The notes under the pieces: generated by a model | The model's input: the letters and a program-made list of their open reading frames with translations, nothing else | Database searches by the model: none | What the model was told of the DNA's origin: nothing | NCBI GenBank assembly: GCA_011800805.1 | Contig: MPNW01000989.1 | Location: forward strand, 1 to 29,327 | DNA length: 29,327 nucleotides | Direction: 5' to 3' | From: Hirudo medicinalis | Taxonomy: Eukaryota > Annelida > Clitellata > Hirudinida > Hirudinidae | Translations under genes and position numbers: made by a program | Shown: in pieces, positions 1-11,900 of the stretch | Layout: each line of letters opens with the position of its first letter | Position numbering within the stretch: the stretch's first letter is position 1

Positions 1-163
1 ATTAATTAATTTAATTAATTAATAATTATTGTAATTAATATTTAGTGAATTAATAATTAGTTAATTAATATTTAGTGAATTAATAATTAGTTAATTAATA
101 ATTAGTTAATTAATAATTAGTTAATTAATAATTAGTTAATTAATAATTAGTTAATTAATAATT
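1..163. repeat. 15-bp AT-rich minisatellite
   Basis: The unit TTAATTAATAATTAG repeats head to tail. The last copies are perfect, and the first two carry a TTAGTGAATTAA variant. The array stops sharply at GGTAAAGCG, and its left end is cut by the window edge. Confidence 0.9.
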
Positions 164-1584
164 AGGTAAAGCGATTGGTGGCGATGGAAGGTAATAATTT
201 TATCAAAGCTAAACTAACCATTTTGAAGTCCGTAATTTAAGAGTCTACATTTAATGTAATATTAATATAATATTAACATAATTAACAAATTCTACTTCAT
301 ATTTACATTTGGCAGCTAAGTTTCAATGACTTAAAAAGCCTTGTAAAAATTTACATCATAATTTGAACTTGAAAATTATGATCAGAAAGGAGATTGTATT
401 CCTGACCACTGAAACATGAACATCCAACTAATCCAAAAGCACTGATAAGATCAGACAAAGATTTCATTTTTCACAAAGCACTAATTTAGTTCCACAAATA
501 TTCTCGACAGAGATAACTGTAAATGATATTGAGAAGTTCAAGAAGGTTAATTACTTACTTAAACATGTAATCATGTAATCTCTCGCTTAGACAAACTGCC
601 AAAATGCCAAATGGGTCCAACATTGTTGCAAGTAATTACTTAAAATTATAGAACAAAAGATTCCAGGAAAATATTTGAAATAAAAACACCTTTAAAGACC
701 ATTAATTAACATGAATGAGTAAATAATTTTTCTGGAAAATTTAAAAATATCTGTTGAATTAAAATTCATCAACCATGAAATTGAACTTTTCCTTCTTTTC
801 CGAGCTGCTGATGTCCTCAGAGTAAACGTTGGTGACTTTTTGATGCGCCTTTTGATGCGATATTTCGCTGAAATATAACTAACAATGCTTTTAATTGTCA
901 CAAAATGAAGTGAAATGAAGAGATCCGATTAACTTATTTCAACTTTTTTCAAACATTTTCAAATGAGATTTCATTGTTACTAAAATTAACTTTCAGTAAA
1001 ATTGATTAATTTATTATCCCAGTTATCAGTGATAAATTGAAAACAATGAGTTTTTTTTTGCAATTAAATGTGTCACGTGAAACCCAGTTTGACTGGACTC
1101 AAAGAAGGTCCAAATGAATGAACCGAAGTTTTTCTTAAACGTAATTGCTTGTTGTAGGTTTTTGCAAATGTATATTCCTTGCAATAATTCGTTAAGATGA
1201 GAACTTTCTTCATAGATCCATCGAATAATAATATCATCCTGACGTCTGATTTTACAAACTCAGCAAGATGATGGAGAATTTTTAAAAAATTATGCAAACC
1301 AAATGGCATTCACTTGTCCACATCTTCTAGAACGTCGAGGATTATCGTGGATATTTAAAAATAGTAACATTAAAATAAACAAGTAAGAAACTACAAATTT
1401 TAAGTCATCAAGAGTTTAAACAACATTAATAAGGAGCTATTAATCACGTAGTGCAGGAGCATTCATAGTTTGTATTAAACACTAAAGTGCTAGATATTAT
1501 AAAGTTTACAGGAGTAATTAAGTCGAATTAGAGGTTGATAAGAGCTCATATAAATCCGATAACATTGATACTGAACTTGAAAAC
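164..1584. other. AT-rich intergenic DNA, no gene seen
   Basis: Short open frames on both strands here have no recognisable domain, no low-AT coding bias and no splice-site structure. The stretch presumably contains the promoter and 5' UTR of the WSC/EGF gene that starts at 1585, but no TATA box or other element stands out from the AT-rich background. Confidence 0.5.
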
Positions 1585-4236
1585 ATGGGAGCTCACGTTG
1601 CATTGAAACTGTTGACCTGTTCGTTGATGTCAATTGTTTACTGCGTTTCAGGAGGTCAGATATTTGTTGATAGTGAGATAGTTGTAAATGTCATCAATGT
1701 AACATGTTTGAGCAACAAATTGTTTTATTTCCATTTATTTAGCGCGAATATTTATTGGTGAAGAACTCTACGTTGGATGTTACAGTCGTTTCCCTTCCAA
1801 CTTTAACATCGAACTTCCACTGAAAGAATGCATTCAACTCTGTGCACAACGCCATTTTTACTTTGCGGCTATGAAGGTAAGATGACATTTCATTAAATTA
1901 ACAGGTAACATTAACCTATTTTAAATTATGTGTACATTTGTAATATAAATTCCTCGCGTAAAAAATGACTGAGTTGTTGATTGATTGAAACATATAAATT
2001 TGTTATTATTTTAAATGTAATCTTGAAAAAGTAAAATCTACTTTTTAAGGGCGAATCAGGATGTCATTGTGGAAATAAACTCAACAGGAGGGTTCCCTCT
2101 CAGAAATGCAAATCGAACAAAAAATACTTTGTTTTCACTGGTAACGTTATTGTTATTCAAAATCGTTTTGAAGTTTGAAATATTTTGTTCTTAAGAAATT
2201 TAAAGCTTAAAGGCAGTTTAAATTGAAGGGTTTAATTAAGTTCAAACATAAGTTCCTCAATTATATATATTTAAGATATATATATATATATATAAGATTA
2301 AGATAATAATAATAAGATAATATATATATATATAAGATTAAGATTATATGCTTAAGATTGTGCACATGAATATTTATAAAAAGATATTGAACATATTGGC
2401 AAATAAGTCATCATCATAATCACATACAAATAATGCAGCTTGTGCTGCAGCTTATGTGACAGATATATATTTAATAAATTACTAATAACATTTATATTTG
2501 TTGATTAAAGAAAGTTTTATTCATTCACGTTAATTTTATTTTTCGCAATTTTTCACATTCAGTTGTGCCTGCTTATCTCGGATGTTTTAGGATGACTTTG
2601 ACAGGGACATGGATCCGCACAGTCAAGAATCAAGGTCTCAGACGAATGAGAACTGCATTTACCGGTGCCGGTCGCTAAATTTCACTTACGCAGCAACTCA
2701 AGTACTTCTCTTGTTCAGCATCAATTCATACACAAACTTGAATGAGATTTAAGTTCATAAATTCAATCCACATTTATTGTCAACCTTCAAAGTAACAAAT
2801 AATCCCAAGTAGTTGTTCTTTAAATTGTTCGTTTTGATTTTCTTTGCCAGCAATTTGATTTGGTTGTTGCGGAGATTGAACTGAATGAAAATCATTGAAA
2901 ATTTAATTTCAAGCATTTGATAAAGAATAATTGGTAAGAATGTAAATTTCCTGCTTCTTCGTTGTGAAGTACGAATACACGTGTTTCTGCGGAAAACGTT
3001 TTGGAAGAAAAGGAGCGGCTGCCGATGGAGAGTGCAACATGAAATGCACAGGAAATGCAGAGCAATACTGTGGAAGTGCATATAAAAATAGTGTATATGC
3101 AGGTACAAAGGTTTTCATTAACGAAATGTTATTCACCATCTTTTCCTGACGAAATAATTTATACGCAGTTGATCACATTCCTGGCTTAGGAATGACCTTT
3201 CCTCAAATGTTTCACTGCGTTCGTGGATCAGATATTCACGGTTTCTGCCAAAGAAGCCAATGCAAACCAGGATGGAAAGGAAGCAGATGTGAACAAAGAG
3301 GTCTGAAAAACATTTCGTTTTCATGGAAATCATTTTTAATTTTTAATCATTTTAACAAAGTAATTAAATACACTAACCTTAAATATATGTTTTATTTTAT
3401 ATTAGATTTGTTCTTTAAATATACAATCATTTGTCTAAAAATTGTAAAGATTGCAGCGTGGAAAATGGACACTGCGGTTTTCACCTATGCAAGGAATTTA
3501 AAGTCCGTCGCAGAATTATTTCTGAATGTTTGTGCATGGATGGATTTGAGAGTTCTTCCATTTATCACAAGTGCAAAGGTTGAAGATTTTTAATAACTAC
3601 TTGTTATTGTTTCGCATGTTTTCGAATGTTTTCAATTGTTTTTATATGTTTTTATATGTTTTCATATGTTTTCATACGTTTGCTCAGAAAATTTAATCCA
3701 CATTTTGTGCTATTACAAAGATATAGCCGTGATAAATAAACATATCGTTCTTGTAATAGATTATTTATTTAAAACTATTTACAGCAGTATTGTTTCATTA
3801 TTTAGGCGACATGCGTTAAAGTCAGTTTAGATCGTGAGATGGCAAATTTCACTCAACTTTCCCAGAATTCTTGAATTCCCTCGCAAAAAGCTGACAACGA
3901 GTTTTGTATCCTCGTGAAATTAAAAATTAATGTCATACTTTATTCTGATGCTTTTCTTGTTTCTGAATCCGCATTTGCACATGGCAAATCATTCGATATT
4001 GTTAAGTAACGTGAACGAACCACTTTTTACGATTTTGAAATGTTTTCAATTTAAAGATGTCGACGAGTGCAATTTTAAAGAGTGCAAGAAAGATCACCAG
4101 GTGTGTGTCAACACCTACGGATCTTCCGTATGTTCCTTCTATAAAGGTAATATTCGGTTAAAGTATTTAATATTTTAAAAATTCCACAAATGAATTGTTT
4201 CACTTTCAAGACGAATTGTTAGAAGACGATGAATAA
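1585..4236 (+). CDS. Secreted WSC-domain and EGF-like protein (9 exons)
   Basis: Predicted exons: 1585-1654, 1743-1876, 2050-2140 (or 2145), 2591-2701, 2970-3102, 3169-3300, 3450-3578, 4057-4146, 4211-4236; about 306 residues. The start is the first ATG of a hydrophobic signal peptide (MGAHVALKLLTCSLMSIVYC). Exons 2-3 give a WSC module (YVGCYSRF, CIQLCAQ, GESGCHCGN). Exons 4-5 give a second one (ENCIYRC, NFTYAATQ, FCGKRFG, CTGNAEQYCG). Exons 6, 7 and 8 are EGF-like, including GWKGSRCEQ, ENGHCGFHLC and a calcium-binding type start DVDECNF. The last exon adds an acidic tail DELLEDDE before TAA. No transmembrane segment is visible, so a secreted or matrix protein is likely; WSC modules are thought to bind carbohydrate. 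Exon phases agree everywhere except the exon 3/4 join, where GTAACG at 2141 gives the wrong phase and GTTATT at 2146 the right one. No orthologue name is assigned. Confidence 0.82.
3613..3680. repeat. 10-bp tandem repeat (ATGTTTTCAT-like)
   Basis: About six to seven imperfect copies of ATGTTTTCAT / ATGTTTTTAT lie in the intron between exons 7 and 8 of the WSC/EGF gene. Confidence 0.7.
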
Positions 4237-4402
4237 GCACTTCAGGCCTGATTACAATTTGACGAAAAAAGGACTTTCTTTTACATTCGGCAGTCTGTTT
4301 GAACTTGTAGTGCCCTGTAGTTGCAAACTGATTTCATTAATTTCAAGTTGTTAGATTTTATTTACTTTCGAGACTTAATATTGTATTTTTGAACAATGTT
4401 TG

Positions 4403-4408
4403 AATAAA
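4403..4408 (+). promoter_or_regulatory. Poly(A) signal AATAAA of WSC/EGF gene
   Basis: AATAAA lies about 170 nt after the TAA stop at 4234-4236 and is followed by a TGTTTTG / GTTTGATG T-G-rich stretch, as expected for a cleavage site. Confidence 0.6.
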
Positions 4409-4878
4409 ATGGATTTCATGTTTTGTTTGATGTAATTTTATTGATGTTTTATATATTTATGAAATTTCAAGATATACATCAACAAGACAAAATCCTTTTG
4501 TTAATCACCCGTCAGAACAGAAACGAGGTCCAGCACTTTTGAGAGAATCACTTCTGACACCACCCCTAACAATAATATGTGGCTGGTTATTTATATCATG
4601 GTCAGTTAAAAATAGGAAATAAACGGAGACTTCGATGGTACCTCATAAATATTCAAATTTTATTATTAAAACTGTTAAAAATGAATAATTATAACAGTCA
4701 CTAAAACAAATGAATATTTGAATTAATAGTCGGTTCTCTATTTTTCTACTTTCATTTCGGTGAATCAATAACCTCAAATTGGAAAAAATTTGGGGAAGTA
4801 ATTTCAGCTTTCCGCAGGAGTGAGGTTAGGTGTGTTGGTGGTCTGCCAAAATCAGGAGGCTCTAAATGATGTCCTTAC
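4409..4878. other. Intergenic DNA between convergent genes
   Basis: This lies between the WSC/EGF poly(A) region and the last recognised RGS exon. I read the minus strand for the missing RGS half (the F..AQ..I...M..D...FL.S..Y pattern) and did not find it. Nothing else is recognised. Confidence 0.45.
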
Positions 4879-5315
4879 CGATTGTGACTGGTGTGGGGCA
4901 GATAGATGTAAGTCAAGAACAGCTTTATCGTCATTATTTAGAAGTAGAAGTGCGAAACAGTTTTTGTGCTTTTTACATTCGAGCCAGAACAACAAATTCT
5001 CTGAATAATATTCTTTCAGAAACTCCATAAAAGTAGCAACTCCAGCTTCATCATTCAAAAGACACTCAAAATTCAGAGCCCATTGTTTTGCACGACTGAT
5101 GTTGACTTCCTGGATTTCTTTTGTGGCTCCTGAAGAAAAACTTTTCATCTTCATAAGGTTTCCATCTCTCATCCTTGAACTTTTTCCGCCAACTTTTGAA
5201 ATTCTTTCGAAGGATTTGCCTGCGCTAATTTTAAACAACAATTTTGCGTTTTTTTTATTTACTTTCGAAAATTTGAGAAATCTTTAAAATCTCCTTCGAA
5301 ACTCCTCTGTTTCAT
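4879..5315 (-). pseudogene. RGS-domain gene fragment (N-terminal half of domain)
   Basis: On the minus strand, a candidate exon 5315-5263 (ATG, MKQRSFEGDF...) is joined through a 38-nt GTAAAT...TTAG intron to exon 5224-4879. The joined frame stays open. The second exon carries the start of a Regulator of G-protein Signalling domain: WALNFECLLNDEAG, FMEFLKEYYSENLLFW, LECKKHKN, and then AVLDLHLSAPHQSQS, which fits the LS..AP..V region. It ends in frame at a strong GTAAGG donor (4878-4873). RGS proteins speed GTP hydrolysis by G-alpha subunits. The helices that should follow, with the F..AQ and D...FL.S motifs, are absent from the remaining 640 bp up to the neighbouring gene. Either the gene is truncated or its last exons were lost or moved. 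It could also be a live gene with an unassembled 3' end. Confidence 0.65.
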
Positions 5316-5860
5316 TATGTTATCAAGGTAACGAATCATAAAATGCAATGTCACATGCGATGTAATCTGCTGTCATCACTATGATGATATCATCAGACAT
5401 TTAAATATCCTTGTCATCACATTCAGCTTGATATTTCTTAAACATGATATTGTTTTCTTCAAATCTTCATTCAATGTAAATGTAAATGTACTCCATTTAT
5501 ATAGCGCAATATGCATTACGATCCGTAAATTATTTATTTCAGATTTCATGTTCATATTTTTGAATAAAACTCAACTTATGTCGTGGAAGTTATTACTTCT
5601 CATTCAAAATAATGAGGAATTCAAGAATAACCTTTAGAATTTCCGTCACTACAAGGACTCATTAATTATTGAAATTTTCAAAATTTCTGCATAATTCTTA
5701 ATTGTAGAAAATTACAATGAAGTATCCAAATGATATCCAAGCCTCGCATGACTGGACTGATGAGGTCGATTGACTGACAACTCATGCGTGACGGGAAAAG
5801 ACTTAAAGACGCCTGCTTATCATTTAATCAGCTGAATTCAGCTGGAAAATTGGGGTCAAA
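5316..5860. promoter_or_regulatory. Divergent intergenic region
   Basis: This 545-bp stretch separates the RGS fragment (leftward) from the candidate first exon of the CP2 factor (rightward). It contains a perfect 14-bp palindrome TGATGATATCATCA at 5382-5395. A shared promoter is possible by position only; no TATA or initiator is convincing. Confidence 0.25.
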
Positions 5861-5922
5861 ATGTCTGCATCTTTTTACAGATCTTTGGCGCTTTACCTGA
5901 AGAACTTTAAACTGAACATCAA
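5861..5922 (+). CDS. Candidate first coding exon of the CP2 factor
   Basis: ATG in a good context (CAAAATG) opens MSASFYRSLALYLKNFK and runs into a consensus GTAAGA donor in phase 2. That is the phase needed by the next recognised CP2 exon at 8521, where the joined codon is AAC. There is no homology support for these 20 residues, and a 2.6-kb intron is implied. It could belong to another transcript. Confidence 0.4.
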
Positions 5923-8900
5923 GTAAGAACTGATATCTGATGATATTCAAACCTGACTTAAACTAATAATTGATTGCCATTCATTTGGTCCAGTAGATAC
6001 TATTGGCGAATATTAAGTTTAACCGATTGGAGCTTTTGAAAAGAAATCATTATCATAATCTCCAAGATAACTTTGAAGTTAATGAAATAATGACTGAATA
6101 TTGAATGGCTTATGTTTCACGAAACAACAGGTGACCAAGCCCAATACAGGTAAATCAGTGATAACGGGGTTCTTTTGTTGTCAAAGGAGGTATGTTTTCC
6201 ATAATGCTCGCTACAGGTGTCCATTGTATTACAGGTGTCTACAGTAATACCTGGCCGACGAACCTCGTGTGATGTTTAAACCTTGATTGGCTATTTATCC
6301 GACAGATAGAATGTGTACATAAATTTCGAATTCTTCTGAATTCGTGATTATTGAAAGATGTGAGGGATCATTGTAGGCTTAATGAGAGATATCATAATTA
6401 ATTATTCATCTAATATATTATATATTTATTAAATAAAAATTAAGTATTTAAAATCAAAATAAATTAAAAAACAAAGAAATGCAATCAATTAACAATGCAA
6501 GAAAGTTATTTTCTATTTGAGGGTTAATTATAATCTGATAAAATTAATTAATTAATTATAATCTTTTAAGTGGGGATTCTCAAGAAAATCCTTCTTCGTA
6601 CCTCTTGCTGGTGTAATGACTTCAGTAAGTTCACTTCAATAACTTCAGAGATTTAAAAAGTAAGTTGTTTCGTTGTGATGATGATAATGATGACGTTGCG
6701 ATGACGATGATGGTGATTATTGTGGTGATTATGGTGATGAATGGTGATTAATAATATCGGATATTATTTGATTGTAATCAAAACTTCAAGTACTTGTTAG
6801 CGCCTCAGTTATTGTAACTGCAAGTACTTTCATTAATTAACTTAATTAATTAAATTGTTCAATCATCCATCCATCCATCCATCCATCCATCCATTTTCAA
6901 AATCATCTAAACAACTTTTTATTGAATAAACAATTGAACTTCACGGGTTGATCAAGGAAACAAATAGGTTGTTTAATAATAAAACAGTAATAATAATAAT
7001 AATAATAATAACAGTAATAACAGTAATAATAATTATGATAACACTAATAATAATAACGCATTCTTAACGGTACCTATAAAATGATGAATGCATCCTAATG
7101 AGATCTCATTATGAAAACAACAGGCTGCTTAGAACGTCACTATGCTAATTAGGAGATAAATAAAGCAAATATCGCATTCATTAATAATCTAATTATGTTA
7201 ACTTTAATCACAAGTGACTTTTAATTGACCTAATAATTTTAATTTCGATTATTATTATTATTATTATTAAAATCGTTAATTTAATTGCAATTTAATTCAA
7301 CTCTGCACAATGTTCAGAAGATTCCGCCAAATATACATTGCTTCGTCACATTTCAAAGTCACGTTACAACATTAAGTAACCTGCGTGACATTGCATCACA
7401 CAACATGACACCATGCAACATCACATCACATCGTCACAAGATTACCTTGAGCATTAATCTGGAATGACAATCAAGAACCACCTTGGATTCTATTGTTCTT
7501 ACAAACATTTGGTCTGCATTCATATTTCAATGTAAGGAGTTTTACAAATAATAATAATAATGGTAATAATAATAATCACAACAAATAATAAATTAATATT
7601 AATAAATACAAATGAAAACCTCCAATGACTAAGTCCAGCGATTTTACCTCTCAAATTCTGACTCAATCAAGTTGTGTTCAAATGTTCAAATGTTCGTATT
7701 ATGTTAATTAGCTCACTCGATCACTTTTAGGGGAGCACTTGTTGTCACATGAATTACTGTGGAGACATTTCCTGGTAGGTGAAGATGACCAATCTGGAGA
7801 TGAAGGAAAGGGATGAGTCAACGAGGGGTTTCGAACCCTCAACCTTTGACGATGGTCACGCGGCTACTTCTAAACCAATGAGAGTTGAGCCTGCAATGGC
7901 TCTGTTAGGCCAACCTCCATTGCTCTTTAACAATACAGCCAGAGAGGCACAAATGATTGCTCAGAGGCTGTTCAGAGCCTTCAATAAAGTAATTCTCTCT
8001 CTGTTTGTATGCATCTCTATTCTGTATCGATATCATCAATCTTCGAGTGGTTCGGCCCGAACTGCCTGACTGGTTTGAAAACATCTTCAGCGGTAGGAAA
8101 TTACCGGTTGAAAGGATTTTGAAGGATTTAAGTTGAAACCAGCATGGACTTTGGAACTCAGGATTGTGACTTTGATCAATATTTGTCCTGGTTAGAATTG
8201 TCGTTTGCAATTAAGTGATTAATTAGTTAACTGTAAATCACCGTTTATTATTTCTTTCTGAATCAGAGTTACCTAATTTATCAGCATTTCAATATAACGT
8301 CTACTTTTATTCAATTAAATTAAACACTTACTTTCCACAAAAGTTAATGGCAACAACACAAAGTAAAGTTCTTAAAAAGTTCTTTAATAACTTAAATTAT
8401 TAAACGCCATCAAAGTCAAATAAGTGCACTTAAATTTTAAGAAGAACCATGCAGTGCCAAGTGGCTAAATCCCTTAAAACGCTTTAGAAATTTGTAGTTC
8501 AAAGGGCAACTCATTTTCAGCTACACATTTTTCAAAAGCGAGTCTCCGCTGGTCAGTGTCGATTCCTGTTCCCAGCACCTCGTCCAATGTCCCCTCCACA
8601 AGTCCAGCAACGGGGTTCAAGTCATGCCCGGTCAGTACCACCATCAGGATCACCAAAATCCTCAGCAAGTCCATCCATTCCATTCTATCATCCAACCTAT
8701 TCCATCATTACTGGCTTCACCTATCAATCCGTCCAGCAGTGAACAGACTCTCAACAGGTAAGTGTATTTTCGCATTCATCTTTTCAACGGTGTTTGTGTC
8801 ACGCTGGTTTTATTGGCAACAAGTACAATCGCCCGAATGAAGGTGCTATGAAGCAATGTTATTTATATTTAAATTCAATTTGCCCCGCAATCATCATCAT

Positions 8901-11900
8901 CATCGTCGTCGTCGTAACAAAAAGATTATCCGAAATCAGTAATTTATCAAAACTACTGCCTTGCGAAGAATTTTAATTTGTAAAAGGGATCCTTATTTTC
9001 AAAATACCGGAACACAATGCACTTTGTTTAATAGTTGCAGAGCGAACATTGAAATGTAACGTGCATTCATTTGTTGTTGACGTCACTCATTAAATACATG
9101 TTGAACTGTGAACTTATGTTGGACTGTTGTTTGCGTATTTTTATATCAACAAATTCAACGTGTTTATCCACATCAACTAATAGCTTTTGTTTGGACTGTC
9201 TTTGCATCTTACGAACAACAAGAAGGCTATTACATCACATGTTTTCATGATTCTAAGTGAAAAGCTGCCTACTTCATACAAATGCTACTCGTTACGCAAG
9301 CTTAATTTGTGTAAATGCATCTAATACTTTCAAGAAAAGCAGTTTGTTAGCATTGAAGTGTCGGATGTAACAATCACCTCTGTTACGAAGATAAAAACAT
9401 CAGACACCTCTGACATCAAACTGGAATCTTGGAAGTTCAAGATCAATAATCAATCGCCTCAACCATCAAGAAAAAAAGGACTTAAACGGTCTGAAAGTTG
9501 GAAACCATTTGAATGAAGTGTGTCAGTTGATGGTCTCAAGATTAATTCTCTTGTAGAAGATAGTGAGGCAGCAATCAAGAATTGCGTTGCAAGAGTATTA
9601 AAGAATATAAGAGTTATTAAAAAGTTAATTCTGTACGTTTCTAAGATATTTTAAATGCCAATGCTATTGATGTCTATCAATTTTTTGGTCAATTCGTTGA
9701 AGTGATGAATTCGTGCCAAAATGGCTATTACGAGGCTTAATTACGAGATAAATGACAATAAACGTCAAATTAAGATCGGGAAAGGCATATTTTTTGATTA
9801 ACATTTCTGTTCTTCAATTTTACAAGCAAGTTCACCTGCATACTCGTGGCCCAAACCTTGCCTGCTGTGAAATTAACAGAGGAGCCAGTCACCTGTTTGA
9901 ACCAAGGTTTGTTTTTGTAATTCTTTTAAGAAGTGTCTTTGCCGAATGTCTCAGAGTTGAGTTTAAATTCTTTTCAATCGTCAATTGTCGTCATCGTTTG
10001 AAAGGACCACCCAACAATCTTGGCAATTTTTTTTTCTTTGAAAGCACACAAGAGGGTCTTTATGATGGCATCAGAGAATTTGGCTTCATAAATTCTGTCA
10101 TCACGAATCAAATGAATGATGAAATGTTTGATGGAAGCTGTTATTTTAGTGTCTCGAAACAAGACATCCTTTGTGAGGTATCGCTATTAAATGACATCAC
10201 CAAGAAAGCCTTAAAATACATCTGAGTAAGTAGGGTGACATGTGACAATTTATTACGGAATGGAACAAGAGGAGACATTGCAACGTGATTTATTTGAGAA
10301 TATCAATCAATCAATCAATCACGAAGTCAGGACCTACAAATAACAGCACGATCTAGGAAGTGAATAAAATATTATTACATTTCATTAGGCTTGCTTATTC
10401 CAAATGCCACCTTTAATCCAACGCATAGAGAGGTTACTGAGGATTTTGCAGGTGAAATTAATTAATTAATTAATTAATTAACACAATTACCTAATTAATT
10501 AATTAATTTCAATTTAGGTAATTGTGTTTTATTAATGTTTTTAAAGTTACTTTAGTTATGCATTACTTCGCTTTAGATTTTTAAAATTTCTATTATTTAG
10601 AAATTATATTTAGAATTTTTATAATTCTTTATAGAGTTATTGCAATTGCCAAAAAAATTTAACATTGAAATCCATGCAAAAATGAAAATAATTTATTAAA
10701 ATAATATCATGAAAACATTTTAAAATAATTGGTTTTGATTGAAAGTAAATTGTTCTCAGCTGAAAATCTATAAAAATATTAACGAAACAATGAAACATAA
10801 TTCTTGTCATTGACTTTCTAAGTAGTTGATGCATGAGGTCAGGTGTTCAAATCCTGACGTGTTCCTTGAACATTTAAAAGAATTGGCGTTGACGATTTAT
10901 TGAGATGTTAAATTCAATTATTCACATATTTAATTGGAAATGTTTCAATGAGTTTGAATCATGAGAATTGTTTTAATATAAATATCATTTTGATTAATAA
11001 TATTCGATATTAATAATACATGATAATATTATTAAGTTATTTTTTGTAATATCTTACTACAACATTTATTCAGTAAAGTTTGGACTTTTGCGCTATTTCT
11101 CATGGTAACAGCACAAATTATCCAACATTTGTTAAATAATAATTGTTAATTGTAAATAATTAAGTTATTTGTGAATGTCAACTTAAGATGTGAAAATCCG
11201 TTCATTAAGTGATTTCCTTGATAAGGTTTTTGGTGTCATGTTTATAATTATTATCGACTTAACTCACTTTGGTCCAACAAATCTTAAATTCCTCAACTTT
11301 GGGCTGACATGGTTTCTGCATGAATAATTTTAATCGAAACTTTCAATTGAGAAGATGTGTTAGTGATGCCGCAGACAGATTTCATGAGTCTGCGTGTCAT
11401 CAACAACTCTTCTGTGGACTTCATCGGCTGCCTCTTTGTCTGATGTCTTCACACCTCTTTGATCAAGGAATTATTATTATGCGCAGCAATTTTAGTCAAT
11501 TTAACGATTTACTTTGCCCACTGATTATGCGTGGCCTCTCAAAATGATATCAAATAATTTGTCGTCCTTTCGTCCTTCGGTTATGGGGATGTTGTCATTT
11601 TTACTGGACCTTGCAAAATCTGTCTATCGAAAAGAAACCTATAATCAGAAAGCCAAGCTACAATTTATAAATTAACTTATGAAATGCTTCGCATGTCTAA
11701 GCTTCATCAGAACTACGATTCTGTAGGTTGTTCGTTTCAGGTCAGTCTTACGACATTAAACTGAAGAAACATGGCGACACCAGCACGGCTAAGTATTACA
11801 AGGTCTGTTCTACTTTACATTCGGTTACTGATGATAGGCTTATAGTTTGTTTATCATCAAGAGATTAGCGAGTTCAAAACCCAGCATGTTTTGAAGAGAT

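Noticed and set aside
2755..3333. Minus-strand frames of 66 to 117 codons
   Set aside because: They lie opposite the WSC/EGF exons, which have matching splice sites and cysteine motifs on the plus strand.
6215..6245. Two CAGGTG E-box motifs 17 bp apart with a mirrored ATTACAGGT/ACCTG
   Set aside because: Short motifs in a long intron; expected by chance and no other support.
7370..7440. CATCACA-rich stretch resembling a short spaced repeat array
   Set aside because: Units are irregular with no constant repeat or spacer length; simple CA/AC-rich sequence, not CRISPR.
7779..8210. Overlapping frames of about 100 codons on both strands
   Set aside because: They run through the tRNA-like SINE (GFEP is the translated B box) and show no domain.
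8474..8695. Minus-strand frame of 73 codons
   Set aside because: It is the antisense of the Gln/His/Pro-rich CP2 exon at 8521-8757, which has a clean acceptor and donor.
8794..8880. EGF-like looking peptide CHAGFIGNKYNRPNEG
   Set aside because: Too short, no further cysteines, no usable splice sites in phase, and it lies in a CP2 intron.
11320..11547. 75-codon frame between two CP2 exons
   Set aside because: No domain and no phase-compatible splice sites; the neighbouring CP2 exons join without it.
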